The notes beneath the pieces are model-generated. The model had not been told where the DNA came from. It worked only from the letters and a program-made list of their open reading frames with translations, and ran no database searches. This document shows, one piece after another, positions 38,389-48,100 of a stretch of DNA of 64,000 nt (positions are counted from its first letter, which is position 1; the number at the start of each line of letters is the position of its first letter). The position numbers and the translations under genes were made by a program. The DNA is from Pseudomonas guariconensis. Lineage in GTDB: Bacteria > Pseudomonadota > Gammaproteobacteria > Pseudomonadales > Pseudomonadaceae. The stretch spans positions 124,001 through 188,000 of the forward strand of contig NZ_JAMYBK010000004.1 in NCBI RefSeq assembly GCF_024127895.1, read 5' to 3'.

Positions 38389-39493
38389 TGCCATTCCCGC
38401 CGCGAAGGGCTTCGCGCGCTTCCAGGTGACAGGGAAGGTACGGGAGAGCGCAACCATCACCTCGTTGTTGCTCAAGCCCGCCATGAACGATGGCCGCATC
38501 GCCTTTCGCCCCGGGCAGTTCATCGTGGTGCGCATTCCCCAGGCCCAGGGCCCGCAGTTGCTGCGTGCCTACAGCCTGTCCAGCGACCCGGATACCCCGG
38601 AGCAACTGCGTATCTCGGTGAAGCACGAGCGAGCGCCGGCGCACTTGCCCGACGTGCCGGCCGGCGTGGGCTCGAGCTTTTTGCACGAGGCGCTGGAGGT
38701 GGGTGGGCAACTGGAGGTTGCCGGCCCGTCCGGCAACTTCGTCCTCGATGAGCAAAGCACCCGCCCGGTGCTGCTGTTCAGCGGTGGCGTCGGCCTGACG
38801 CCCATGGTGAGCATGTTGCATCGCCTGGCGACCCATTCGGCGCGGCCGGTGTATTTCGTCCACGCCTGCGAGAACGGCAGCGTGCATGCCTTGCGTGAGG
38901 AAGTGCTGGCCCTGGCGGCCAAGCGTGCCGGGATTCGTGTGCACTTCTGCTACCGGGCGCCGAGCGACGCCGACGTGCGCAATGGCCATCACCACAGCAG
39001 TGGGCTGGTCAGCCGCGAAACCCTGCAGGCGCTGCTGCCGCTGGACGACTACGACGTCTACCTGTGTGGGCCCAGGCCGTTCATGCAGGCCAACTGGCGC
39101 TTGCTGCGTGGCCTGGGCATCGAGCGCGAGCGGATTCGCTACGAGTTCTTCGGGCCGGCGACTGTCCTGGACGAGGACGAGGCCCCCGCCGTGGCCAGCG
39201 TGGCCACACCCAGCGCACAGGCGCAGGGTGAACTGACGGTGCGCTTCGAGCCCTCGGGCCGGTCGGTCACCTGGGAGGCGTCTTGCCCATCGCTGCTCGA
39301 CTGCGCCGAGCAGGCAGGGCTGTCGCCGCCCTTCAGTTGCCGCGCGGGGTTGTGCAGTGCCTGCATGACGCCGCTGCTCAGCGGCACCGTCGAGTACCTT
39401 GAAGCGCCCTTGGCCGAGCCCGAGGCGGGCCAGGTATTGCTGTGCTGCGCCCGGCCGACCTCGCCGGTCGTGCTGGCATTGGGCAGGCGCTAG
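38381..39493 (+). CDS. VanB/CntB-like oxygenase reductase
   Basis: 370 aa. Flavin domain (RAYSLSS motif), NAD domain (LLFSGGVGLTPMVSML; YLCGPRPFM), then a C-terminal plant-type 2Fe-2S domain (CRAGLCSAC plus a distal Cys). This flavin-NAD-ferredoxin order is that of VanB, GbcB and CntB, which feed electrons to single-subunit Rieske oxygenases. It overlaps the oxygenase gene and so almost certainly is its partner. Confidence 0.88.
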   Translation: MLDAIPAAKGFARFQVTGKVRESATITSLLLKPAMNDGRIAFRPGQFIVVRIPQAQGPQLLRAYSLSSDPDTPEQLRISVKHERAPAHLPDVPAGVGSSFLHEALEVGGQLEVAGPSGNFVLDEQSTRPVLLFSGGVGLTPMVSMLHRLATHSARPVYFVHACENGSVHALREEVLALAAKRAGIRVHFCYRAPSDADVRNGHHHSSGLVSRETLQALLPLDDYDVYLCGPRPFMQANWRLLRGLGIERERIRYEFFGPATVLDEDEAPAVASVATPSAQAQGELTVRFEPSGRSVTWEASCPSLLDCAEQAGLSPPFSCRAGLCSACMTPLLSGTVEYLEAPLAEPEAGQVLLCCARPTSPVVLALGRR

Positions 39494-39579
39494 ACCACTG
39501 GCCAATGGAGGTAACCCCACCGAAAGACGTGCCCTGCGTGCCCTTTACGACCTTCGTGGTCTCGCATCGGAGAATAAGA

Positions 39580-40422
39580 ATGAACAACAAGAAAATCGGA
39601 TTCGCCGCCTGCTCGCTGTTGATGGCCCTGACCAGTTTCAACGCCCCAGCCAAGGACTGGGACAGCATCCAGATCGCCACGGAGGGCGTCTACGAACCCT
39701 GGAACCGCACCCGCCCGGATGGCACCTTCGATGGCTTCGAGCCGGAGATGGCCAAGGTGCTGTGCGAACGCATGCAGGTCCGTTGCAAGATCGTCGCCCA
39801 GGACTGGGATGGCCTGATCCCGGGCCTTAAGGCCGGCAAGTTCGACGTGGTCATGGATGCCCTGGCGATCAGCCCGCAGCGGCGCCAGGTGATCGACTTC
39901 TCGCGCCCCTACACCAAGGCACCGGCCACCTTCGTTGCCCTGCGCTCCAGCGGCATCGACCTGGGTGATGGCACGTTGCAACTGCAGGGCGACCCGGCGC
40001 AGGACACGCCAAGGGTCGATGACTTGCGCAAACGGCTCGAAGGCAAGCTCATAGGTATCGTCTCGGGCACCGTGTACAGCACGTTCATCCATGACCAGTT
40101 CGGCAAGGTGGCGACCATCCGCGAGTACAAGACCCCACCGGAGCCGCTGATGGACCTGAAGAACGGTCGCGTCGACGTGGTGTTCGAGGACCTGGGCTTT
40201 CTCGCCGGGGAAATGCAACGCGCCGGCAGCGAGGTGGTGCTGGTGGGCCCGGCGATCAACGGGTCGATCTGGGGCGAAGGCGAGGCTTTCGGCATCCGCC
40301 AGGGCGAGCCGGAGCTTAAGGCCAAGCTGGATGCGGCGATTGCCTCGTTGATCGCCGATGGCACCATCAGCGAGCTGAGCCGCAAGTGGTTCAAGCACGA
40401 CTTCACCCCGCCAACCCCCTGA
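39580..40422 (+). CDS. ABC importer substrate-binding protein, HisJ/NocT-like
   Basis: 280 aa with a signal peptide (MNNKKIGFAACSLLMALTSF, then NAPA). Family-3 solute-binding fold: IATEGVYEPWN, DWDGLIPGLKAGKFDVVM, FSRPYTKAPATF, and VDVVFEDLGF. Relatives bind histidine, arginine/ornithine or opines, so a cationic amino-acid derivative is the likely cargo. ATG 39580 has GGAG 7 bases upstream. It leads the transport genes of the operon. Confidence 0.87.
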   Translation: MNNKKIGFAACSLLMALTSFNAPAKDWDSIQIATEGVYEPWNRTRPDGTFDGFEPEMAKVLCERMQVRCKIVAQDWDGLIPGLKAGKFDVVMDALAISPQRRQVIDFSRPYTKAPATFVALRSSGIDLGDGTLQLQGDPAQDTPRVDDLRKRLEGKLIGIVSGTVYSTFIHDQFGKVATIREYKTPPEPLMDLKNGRVDVVFEDLGFLAGEMQRAGSEVVLVGPAINGSIWGEGEAFGIRQGEPELKAKLDAAIASLIADGTISELSRKWFKHDFTPPTP

Positions 40423-40529
40423 ACCTCTGGGGCGTCGCCGGGCACCGGCCCTGAGGCCCGGCGACGCAGGCACTGCACGCGGCGGCCTCGGCCGACCGCT
40501 CCCTGACATGGCTATGGGTGGGCGTACAC

Positions 40530-41234
40530 GTGATCGATTTGCTCGGATTTGGCGCACAGGGCTGGGGCGGCGTGCTGCTGCTGGCCGCGCTCATGACGCT
40601 ATTGGTGACCCTGGCCGCCTTGTTGGTCGGTGCGCTGCTCGGCGCGCTGGTGGCGGCGGCGAAACTTCAGGACAACGGCCTGCTGCGGGTGTTGGGCGAT
40701 GCCTACACCACGGTGTTTCGGGGGGTACCTGAACTGCTGGTGATCTATCTGTTCTTCTATGGTGGTTCGGCCCTGGTGGGCCAGGTCGGCCAACTGTTCG
40801 GCGCCGAGGGTTTCATCGGCATGCCGGCTTTCCTGGTGGGGGCGCTGGCGGTCGGCGTGGTCTCTGGCGCCTACCAGGCGGAGGTCTACCGTGGCGCCTT
40901 CCAGGCCGTCTCGCGCAACGAGCTGGAGGCGGCCAAGGCGATCGGCATGCCGATGCTGATGCGCTTTCGCCGGATCATCGCGCCGCAAGTGCTGCGTTTT
41001 GCCTTGCCGGGGCTTGGCGGGGTCTGGCAGATCAGCCTGAAGGACTCGGCGCTGATCTCGGTGACCGGGTTGGTCGAGCTGATGCGCGCCAGCCGGGTCG
41101 CCGCGGCCTCCACCGGGGAGTTCGTGCTGTTCTTCATGACCGGGTGCGCGCTCTACCTGCTGCTCACGGGGGTTTCCAACCTGGTGTTCTCACGTGCCGA
41201 GCTGCGGCTTGGCAGAACCTTGCGCCGCGGCTGA
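40530..41234 (+). CDS. ABC importer permease, HisQ-like
   Basis: 234 aa from GTG 40530 (GGGTGG about 8 bases upstream; a GTG at 40518 would add four residues). About five helices; the EAA loop that docks the ATPase reads SRNELEAAKAIGMPMLMRFR. Belongs with the permease and ATPase directly downstream as a polar amino-acid importer. Confidence 0.86.
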   Translation: MIDLLGFGAQGWGGVLLLAALMTLLVTLAALLVGALLGALVAAAKLQDNGLLRVLGDAYTTVFRGVPELLVIYLFFYGGSALVGQVGQLFGAEGFIGMPAFLVGALAVGVVSGAYQAEVYRGAFQAVSRNELEAAKAIGMPMLMRFRRIIAPQVLRFALPGLGGVWQISLKDSALISVTGLVELMRASRVAAASTGEFVLFFMTGCALYLLLTGVSNLVFSRAELRLGRTLRRG

Positions 41235-41247
41235 AGAGGGGCTCGAC

Positions 41248-41988
41248 ATGTCCATCGACTTTGCGTTCTTGTGCGACACCCTGCTGCAACTGCTGCGGGC
41301 CTTGCCGACCACCCTGGTGCTGTTCGCCGCCTCGGTGGCCGTTGGCACGCTGCTGGCGCTGCTGGTGGTGTGGCTGCGGGTCTGCGACGTGGCCGCGTTG
41401 CGTCACCTGGCGCGTGGCTACATCTTCCTGTTTCGCGGCTCGCCGTTGTTGATCCAGCTGTTCCTGCTGTACTACGGCCTGAGCCAGTTCCCCGAGGTGC
41501 GCCAGAGCCCGTTGTGGCCGGTGCTGCGCGACCCGCTGGCTTGCGCGGTGATCGCCCTGGCCTTGTGCACGGCGGGCTACATGGCGGAGATCTTCCGCGG
41601 TGGCCTGCTGGCGGTGCCGGCGCAACAGGTCGAAGCGGGGCGGGCGGCGGGCATGTCTGGCGGGCTGCTGGCGCGGCGGATCATCATCCCGATCGCCCTG
41701 CGCAGCTGCCTGCCGGCCTACTCCACGGAAATCATCCTGATGATGAAGGCCACCTCGCTGGCCAGCCTGGTGACGGTCTACGAGATCTCGGGCGTGGCCC
41801 AGCGAATCATCTCGGAAACCTACCGCACGCTCGAGGTGTTCCTCTGCGCAGCGCTCATCTACCTGGTTCTGAACTTCCTGATCGTCCGCACACTGGCGTG
41901 GCTCGAGCGCTGGCTGTCTCCCCGGCAGCCGGCGGCCACGCGAACAACGACAAGAAAGTACGCATTCAGCGTGCGAAGGGGTAACTGA
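41248..41988 (+). CDS. ABC importer permease, HisM-like
   Basis: 246 aa. Helices plus the EAA-type loop [38 protein letters not shown] is characteristic of HisM/OccM permeases. ATG 41248 follows GAAGAGGGG; the longer frame from 41194 overlaps the first permease and has no ribosome site. 13 bases after the first permease, 1 base before the ATPase. Confidence 0.87.
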   Translation: MSIDFAFLCDTLLQLLRALPTTLVLFAASVAVGTLLALLVVWLRVCDVAALRHLARGYIFLFRGSPLLIQLFLLYYGLSQFPEVRQSPLWPVLRDPLACAVIALALCTAGYMAEIFRGGLLAVPAQQVEAGRAAGMSGGLLARRIIIPIALRSCLPAYSTEIILMMKATSLASLVTVYEISGVAQRIISETYRTLEVFLCAALIYLVLNFLIVRTLAWLERWLSPRQPAATRTTTRKYAFSVRRGN

Positions 41989-41989
41989 C

Positions 41990-42766
41990 ATGACTATTGG
42001 CAACGATCCGGTACTGCAGGTGAAACATATCCGCAAGTCCTTCGGTAGCCTGGAGGTGCTCAAGGGCATCTCGCTGGAGGCGTACCAGGGCGATGTGGTG
42101 TCGATCCTCGGCTCCAGTGGCTCGGGCAAGAGCACCTTCCTGCGTTGCATCAACCTGCTGGAAACCCCGGACGCCGGCGAGATCCGTGTCGCCGGCGAGC
42201 AGATCGCGTTCAAGCGGGGGCGCCACCGGCTGCCGGTGCCCGCCGACCGGCGCCAGGTCGACCGCCTGCGCCCGGAGCTTGGCATGGTGTTCCAGAGCTT
42301 TGGGCTGTGGTCGCACATGACGGTGTTGCAGAACGTCATCGAAGGGCCGCTGCATGTGCAGAAGCGGCCGCGCGCCGAGTGCCTCGAACAGGCCGAGGCG
42401 CTGCTCGAGAAGGTCGGCATGGCGGACAAGCGCAACCACTACCCGGCGTTCCTCTCGGGGGGCCAGCAGCAGCGCGTGGCGATCGCCCGCACCCTGGCGA
42501 TGCGCCCACGGGTCATCTTGTTCGACGAGCCCACCTCGGCGCTCGACCCGGAGCTGGTCGGCGAAGTGCTGAAGGTGATGCGAGCGCTCGCCGAAGAGGG
42601 TCGGACCATGCTGGTGGTGACCCATGAGATGGGCTTCGCCCGCAACGTCTCCAACCGCGTGGTGTTCATGCACCAGGGGCTGATCGAAGCCCAGGGCACG
42701 CCAGAGGAGATGTTCAAGGACCAGCGCTCGGAGCGTTTCAGCCGGTTCATCCTCAGCCAGGCCTGA
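41990..42766 (+). CDS. ABC importer ATPase, HisP-like
   Basis: 258 aa. Walker [11 protein letters not shown]-loop [13 protein letters not shown], signature [12 protein letters not shown], Walker [14 protein letters not shown], switch His in VVTHEMGFA. Energises the two permeases encoded just upstream. The HisP/OccP group carries cationic amino acids and opines. Confidence 0.92.
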   Translation: MTIGNDPVLQVKHIRKSFGSLEVLKGISLEAYQGDVVSILGSSGSGKSTFLRCINLLETPDAGEIRVAGEQIAFKRGRHRLPVPADRRQVDRLRPELGMVFQSFGLWSHMTVLQNVIEGPLHVQKRPRAECLEQAEALLEKVGMADKRNHYPAFLSGGQQQRVAIARTLAMRPRVILFDEPTSALDPELVGEVLKVMRALAEEGRTMLVVTHEMGFARNVSNRVVFMHQGLIEAQGTPEEMFKDQRSERFSRFILSQA

Positions 42767-42861
42767 GCCCCCCCGGTTACCCGACGTTTTTCGCCTGTCC
42801 CTGAACAGGACGGGCTTCCTGCGCCCTGAAAAAGGCCAATGAGTAGAGAGAGCAGAGCATC

Positions 42862-44403
42862 ATGCGTATTCACCCGAAAGACATTGCCACCGTTACCCTG
42901 GACGACGCCAAGCCTTCCCTCGAGGAGTTCATCGCGGTCGCCCGTTACTCGGCGAAGGTGCGGTTTTCCGATGCCTATCGCGCCCGGGTCGACCGCTCGC
43001 GCGGCCTGGTCGAGCGTTTTCTGGCGGAAAACCGCCTGGTCTATGGCGTGACCACCGGTTTTGGCGACAACGTCCGCCATGTCATTTCGCCGGAAGATGC
43101 CCAGACCCTGCAGGTGAACATCGTGCGCTCCCATGCGGTGTCGGTGGGCGAGCCGCTCAATCGCGAGCAGGTGCGGGCGATCCAGTTGATGATCCTGGTC
43201 AGCCTGGGCAAGGGGTTCTCCGGCGTGCGCATGGCCTTGCTCGAACAGATTGCCGGCCTGCTCAACCACGATGTCATGCCATTCGCGCCGGGCGAGGGCT
43301 CGGTGGGCTACCTGGGCCCTGAAGGCCATTTGGCCCTGGTGCTGATCGGCGAGGGCAAGGCCCGGGTCGCGGGGGGCGACTGGATCGATGGCGCGGCGGC
43401 GCTGCGCCAAGTGGGCCTGCAGCCGATCGAGCTGCAGTGCAAGGAAGGCCTGGCGATGCTCAACGGCACGACCTCGGTCACCGCCATCGCCACCCTGGCC
43501 CAGTACAACGCCAACCAGGCCGCCCAGGCGGCAGACGTGGCCGCGGCGATCTCGCTGCAGGTGCTCAAGGGGACCATCCGCGCCTTCGACCCCCGTTACC
43601 ATTCGGTCAAGGCCTACGCCGAGCAGGCCCAGACCGCCAGCTACATCAAGCGCCTGCTGGGCGACAGTCGGTTGATCGAAGAACACATCGACTACCGTCT
43701 GCAGGACACCTACAGCCTGCGCGCCATCCCCCAGGTGCATGGCGCCTCCAAGCGCTTCATCGCCTATGCCCAGGCCTGCATCGACAACGAGATCGCCTCG
43801 TCCGGCGACAACCCAGTGATCTACCCGACCACCGAGGGCAATGGCATCGCCATCTCCGGGGCGAATTTCGACGGCTCCTTCGTGGGCATGGCTGCCGACA
43901 CCCTGTGCAATGCGATGACCAACCTGGCGAAGATCTCCGAGCGGCGTACCGACCGCATGGTCAACTCGCACTTCAGCGAAATGCCGGCGTTCCTGGTGCG
44001 CAACCCGGGCCTGAACAACGGCTACATGATCATCCAATACACCGCGGCGGGGTTGCTGGGCGAGATGAAGGTGCTGTCGCACCCGGCGACGATCGACAGC
44101 GTTTCGACCTGTGGCAACCAGGAAGACCCGGTCAGCTTTGCCTTCAACGCGGCGATCAAGGCCTACCAGGTGTCGCGCAAGCTGGAGTCGGTGCTGGCGA
44201 TCGAGCTGCTGGTCGGCTGCCAGGCCCTGGACTTCCACGACCCGGCCAAGGCCTCCAGCGCCACCCGCGCCTTGTATGAGCTGGTACGCAGCCGGGTGCC
44301 GGTGGCCGACGAAGACCGGGCGTTCTACCCGGACATCGTCGCGGTGACCGAGCAGTTGCGCGAGGGCGAGGTGTTGGCCGTGGTCGAGGGGGCTATCGGA
44401 TAG
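42862..44403 (+). CDS. Histidine ammonia-lyase homologue lacking the MIO triad
   Basis: 513 aa, clear member of the aromatic amino-acid lyase family. Conserved pocket: Tyr61 (VYGVTTGFG), Ser90-His91 (histidine-type selectivity), Asn201 (LNGT), Gln281/Tyr284/Arg287 (QDTYSLR), Phe336, Glu421 (QEDPVSF). But where HutH has GSVG-ASG-DLAPL, here it reads GSVG-YLG-PEGHL (Tyr150-Leu151-Gly152), so the methylidene-imidazolone cofactor cannot form. Known MIO-less relatives include ergothionase, which eliminates trimethylamine from ergothioneine. It ends an operon with a polar amino-acid importer and a Rieske demethylase pair. Likely a lyase for a histidine betaine or similar, not ordinary HutH. Confidence 0.85.
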   Translation: MRIHPKDIATVTLDDAKPSLEEFIAVARYSAKVRFSDAYRARVDRSRGLVERFLAENRLVYGVTTGFGDNVRHVISPEDAQTLQVNIVRSHAVSVGEPLNREQVRAIQLMILVSLGKGFSGVRMALLEQIAGLLNHDVMPFAPGEGSVGYLGPEGHLALVLIGEGKARVAGGDWIDGAAALRQVGLQPIELQCKEGLAMLNGTTSVTAIATLAQYNANQAAQAADVAAAISLQVLKGTIRAFDPRYHSVKAYAEQAQTASYIKRLLGDSRLIEEHIDYRLQDTYSLRAIPQVHGASKRFIAYAQACIDNEIASSGDNPVIYPTTEGNGIAISGANFDGSFVGMAADTLCNAMTNLAKISERRTDRMVNSHFSEMPAFLVRNPGLNNGYMIIQYTAAGLLGEMKVLSHPATIDSVSTCGNQEDPVSFAFNAAIKAYQVSRKLESVLAIELLVGCQALDFHDPAKASSATRALYELVRSRVPVADEDRAFYPDIVAVTEQLREGEVLAVVEGAIG

Positions 44404-44478
44404 CTGCAAGCCGCAGGGACTGAAAAACCGCAAGCAGCCTTCACACAGGCCTGCTTGCGGCTCGGAAAGCTTGCAGCT
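44402..44478. terminator. Nested hairpin between the lyase gene and the converging gene
   Basis: Inner stem ccgcaagcag (44428-44437) with ctgcttgcgg (44451-44460); outer agctgcaag (44402-44410) with cttgcagct (44470-44478). It spans exactly the gap between the two convergent genes and can serve both. A similar aagctgcaag/cttgcagctt palindrome lies after gdhB, so this is a repeated terminator type. Confidence 0.65.
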
Positions 44479-44774
44479 TAAAGCTCGCTGACGTAGGTGC
44501 CGGTGCCGTCGAGGATATTGCGCAGGGTCTGCTCTACCTCCATCAGGTCCGTCCCCGGCGATGTCAGGACGATTTCCAGCTGCGATGCGCCCTTGAGTGC
44601 ATCGCGATCCCCCGCCGCCACCTCGATCAGCAGGCGTGTGGCGCTGAAGGTCACCTTCAGGCCATCGAGCGTCGACGGCTCGTCGTCCAGGGTCAGGTCC
44701 ACCGTGTCCTCGTCCGGGTAGCGGGTGAGCAAGAACATCTGGCCCCTGTCGCTGTGGCAGCACAGGGTCGCCAT
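44478..44774 (-). CDS. Conserved small acidic hypothetical protein
   Basis: 98 aa from ATG 44774, which has AGGAGG 8 bases upstream. An upstream ATG at 44831 (117 aa) also has a fair site, but its extra residues end in DEEED encoded by that same purine-rich ribosome sequence, so the short form is preferred. MATLCCHSDRGQMFLLTRYP, then an acidic Thr/Asp-rich fold. No membrane segment or known catalytic motif. Monocistronic, antiparallel to the lyase gene. Confidence 0.6.
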   Translation of the reverse strand: MATLCCHSDRGQMFLLTRYPDEDTVDLTLDDEPSTLDGLKVTFSATRLLIEVAAGDRDALKGASQLEIVLTSPGTDLMEVEQTLRNILDGTGTYVSEL

Positions 44775-44831
44775 GTTGTCTTCCTCCTCGTCGCAAGGGG
44801 TGGCGAAGAGCAGGGCGGTTTTCAGTTGCAT

Positions 44832-45183
44832 GGGGTGGCTTCCGTTGCATGGAGCGGGGTCGGGGGACGAAAGGCCATTCTGACAGCCCCGCGAACATCC
44901 ATAAACGGAAAGTTACCGCCCCTTGACCGAAATTGTCGCAGCGCTGCAAGCCGTGATGACCGCTCAGTCGTTAAGCTGCCCAGTCGATGGTCACCCGTAA
45001 AGCCACGGCCCGAGGCGGCAGTCGTCTTTGCAGGTGCCCATCCATGGAACGGATGGGCGTGCCGGTCACGTCCAAACGCCTGGTTTTCATCGTCCTGTCG
45101 CCACGGGTTGGCTATCGTTGATCCGTACACGGCGGACGCACGCGACGCTTCACACATAACAAAGCCCAAGCGGAGTACCACAG
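44832..45183. promoter_or_regulatory. Intergenic region upstream of gdhB
   Basis: About 350 bases without a gene. It contains a hairpin gcccatcc-atggaac-ggatgggc (45036-45058) roughly 130 bases before the gdhB start, and AT-richer sequence near 44900-44940 that may hold the promoters. CGGAG is the gdhB ribosome site. No small ORF with good support. Confidence 0.4.
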
Positions 45184-48100
45184 ATGGCGTTCTTCACGGC
45201 AGCCAGCAAAGCCGACTTCCAGCATCAACTGCAAGCGGCCCTGGCGCAGCACATCAGCGAACAGGCACTGCCACAAGTGGCCCTGTTCGCCGAACAGTTC
45301 TTCGGCATCATCTCTCTGGACGAACTCACCCAACGCAGGCTGTCCGACCTGGCCGGCTGCACCCTCTCTGCCTGGCGCATCATCGAACGCTTCGACCCCG
45401 CGCAGCCACAGGTGCGGGTCTACAACCCCGACTACGAGCGCCACGGCTGGCAGTCGACCCACACCGTGGTCGAGGTGCTGCACCACGACCTGCCGTTCCT
45501 GGTCGATTCGGTGCGCACCGAACTCAACCGTCGCGGCTACAGCATCCACACCCTGCAGACCACGGTGCTGAGCGCTCGGCGCGGGGCCAAGGGCGAGCTG
45601 CTCGAGCTGCTGCCCAAGGGTACCCAGGGCGAGGGCATCAGCCACGAGTCGCTGATGTACCTGGAGATCGACCGCTGCGCCAACGCCGCCGAGCTCAACA
45701 CCCTGACCCGCGAGCTGGACCAGGTGTTGGCCGAGGTGCGGGTGGCGGTGGACGACTTCGAGCCGATGAAGGCCAAGGTCCGCGACCTGCTGGCGCTGGT
45801 GGAGCAGACCGGGTTCGGCCCGGAGCAGCATGACAAGGCCGAGGTGCAGAGCTTCCTGTCGTGGCTGCTGGACAACCATTTCACCTTCCTCGGCTACGAG
45901 GAGTTCACCGTCGAGTCGGACGCCGATGGCGGCCACCTGGTCTACGACGAGGGCTCGTTCCTTGGCCTGACCCGCCTGCTGCGCGCCGGGCTCGGCATCG
46001 ATGACCTGCGCATCGAGGACTACGCCGTCGCCTACCTGCGCGAGCCGCGCCTGCTGTCGTTCGCCAAGGCCTCGCAACCCAGCCGCGTGCATCGTCCGGC
46101 CTACCCCGACTACGTGTCGATCCGGCAGATCGACGACGATGGCAAGGTGGTCAAGGAGTGCCGTTTCATGGGCTTGTACACCTCCTCGGTGTACGGCGAG
46201 AGCGTGCGCACCATCCCCTACATCCGTGGCAAGGTGGCCGAGATCGAGCGCCGCTCGCACTTCGATCCCAAGGCCCACCTGGGCAAGGAGCTGGCCCAGG
46301 TGCTGGAGGTGCTGCCGCGCGACGACCTGTTCCAGACGCCGATCGACGAGTTGTTCAGCACCGTCATGGCCATCGTGCAGATCCAGGAACGCAACAAGAT
46401 CCGCGTGTTCCTGCGCAAGGACCCGTACGGGCGCTTCTGCTATTGCCTGGCCTATGTACCGCGGGAGATCTACTCCACCGAGGTGCGGCAGAAGATCCAG
46501 CAGGTGCTGATGGAGCGCCTGAAGGCCAGCGACTGCGAGTTCTGGACGTTCTTCTCCGAGTCGGTGTTGGCGCGGGTGCAGTTGATCCTGCGGGTCGATC
46601 CGAAGAACCGCATCGACATCGACCCGCAGCAGCTGGAGAACGAGGTGATCCAGGCCTGCCGCTCGTGGCACGACGACTATTCGGCGCTGGTCATCGAGAA
46701 CTTCGGCGAGGCCCAGGGCACCAACATCCTCGCCGACTTCCCCAAGGGCTTCCCGGCCGGCTACCGCGAGCGCTTCGCCGCCCATTCGGCGGTGGTCGAC
46801 ATGCAGCACGTGCTGGCATTGTCCGAGAGCAAGCCGCTGGCGATGAGCTTCTACCAACCGCTGACCCAGCTCAGCGAGCGCCAGTTGCACTGCAAACTGT
46901 ACCACGCCGACACGCCATTGGCCCTGTCGGACGTGCTGCCGATCCTGGAGAACCTCGGCCTGCGCGTGCTCGGCGAGTTCCCCTATCGCCTGCGCCACGC
47001 CAGTGGCCGTGAGTTCTGGATCCACGACTTCGCCTTCACCTACAGCGAAGGCATGGAGCTGGACATCCAGCAACTCAACGACATCCTCCAGGACGCCTTC
47101 ATCCACATCGTCAAGGGCGACGCCGAGAACGACGCCTTCAACCGCCTGGTGCTCACCGCCGGCCTGCCGTGGCGCGACGTGGCGTTGCTGCGCGCCTACG
47201 CCCGCTACCTCAAGCAGATCCGCCTGGGCTTCGACCTGGGCTACATCGCCGCGACCCTGAACAACCACACCGACATCGCCCGCGAGCTGACCCGGTTGTT
47301 CAAGACCCGCTTCTACCTGGCGCGCAAGCTCACCCAGGACGACCTGGACGACAAGCAGCAGCGCCTGGAGCAGGCCATCCTCAGCGCCCTGGACGAGGTC
47401 CAGGTGCTCAACGAGGACCGCATCCTGCGTCGCTACCTGGACCTGATCAAGGCCACCCTGCGCACCAACTTCTACCAGCCGGACGCCAATGGCCAGAACA
47501 AGCCGTACTTCAGCTTCAAGTTCAATCCGAAGTTGATCCCCGAGCTGCCCAAGCCGGTGCCGAAGTTCGAGATCTTCGTCTATTCGCCACGGGTCGAGGG
47601 CGTGCACCTGCGCTTTGGCAACGTTGCCCGTGGTGGGTTGCGTTGGTCGGACCGCGAGGAAGACTTCCGCACCGAGGTGCTCGGCCTGGTCAAGGCCCAG
47701 CAGGTGAAGAACTCGGTGATCGTCCCGGTCGGTGCCAAGGGCGGCTTCCTGCCGCGCCGTCTGCCGCTGGGCGGCAGCCGTGACGACATCCAGGCCGAAG
47801 GCATCGCCTGCTACCGGATCTTCATCTCGGGCCTGCTGGACATCACCGACAACCTCAAGGACGGCGGCGTGGTGCCGCCGGCCAACGTGGTCCGCCACGA
47901 TGACGACGACCCCTACCTGGTGGTGGCGGCGGACAAGGGCACCGCGACCTTCTCCGACATCGCCAACGGTATCGCCATCGACTACGGCTTCTGGCTGGGC
48001 GACGCCTTCGCTTCGGGCGGCTCGGCCGGTTACGACCACAAGAAGATGGGCATCACCGCCCGTGGCGCCTGGGTCGGCGTGCAGCGCCACTTCCGCGAGC

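Noticed and set aside
42862-44403. Ordinary HutH of the histidine utilisation pathway
   Set aside because: MIO triad is absent and no hutU, hutI, hutG or hutC is nearby.
32781-44403. Genomic island with attachment sites
   Set aside because: Content looks accessory, but no integrase, tRNA gene or flanking direct repeats were found, so transfer is not claimed.
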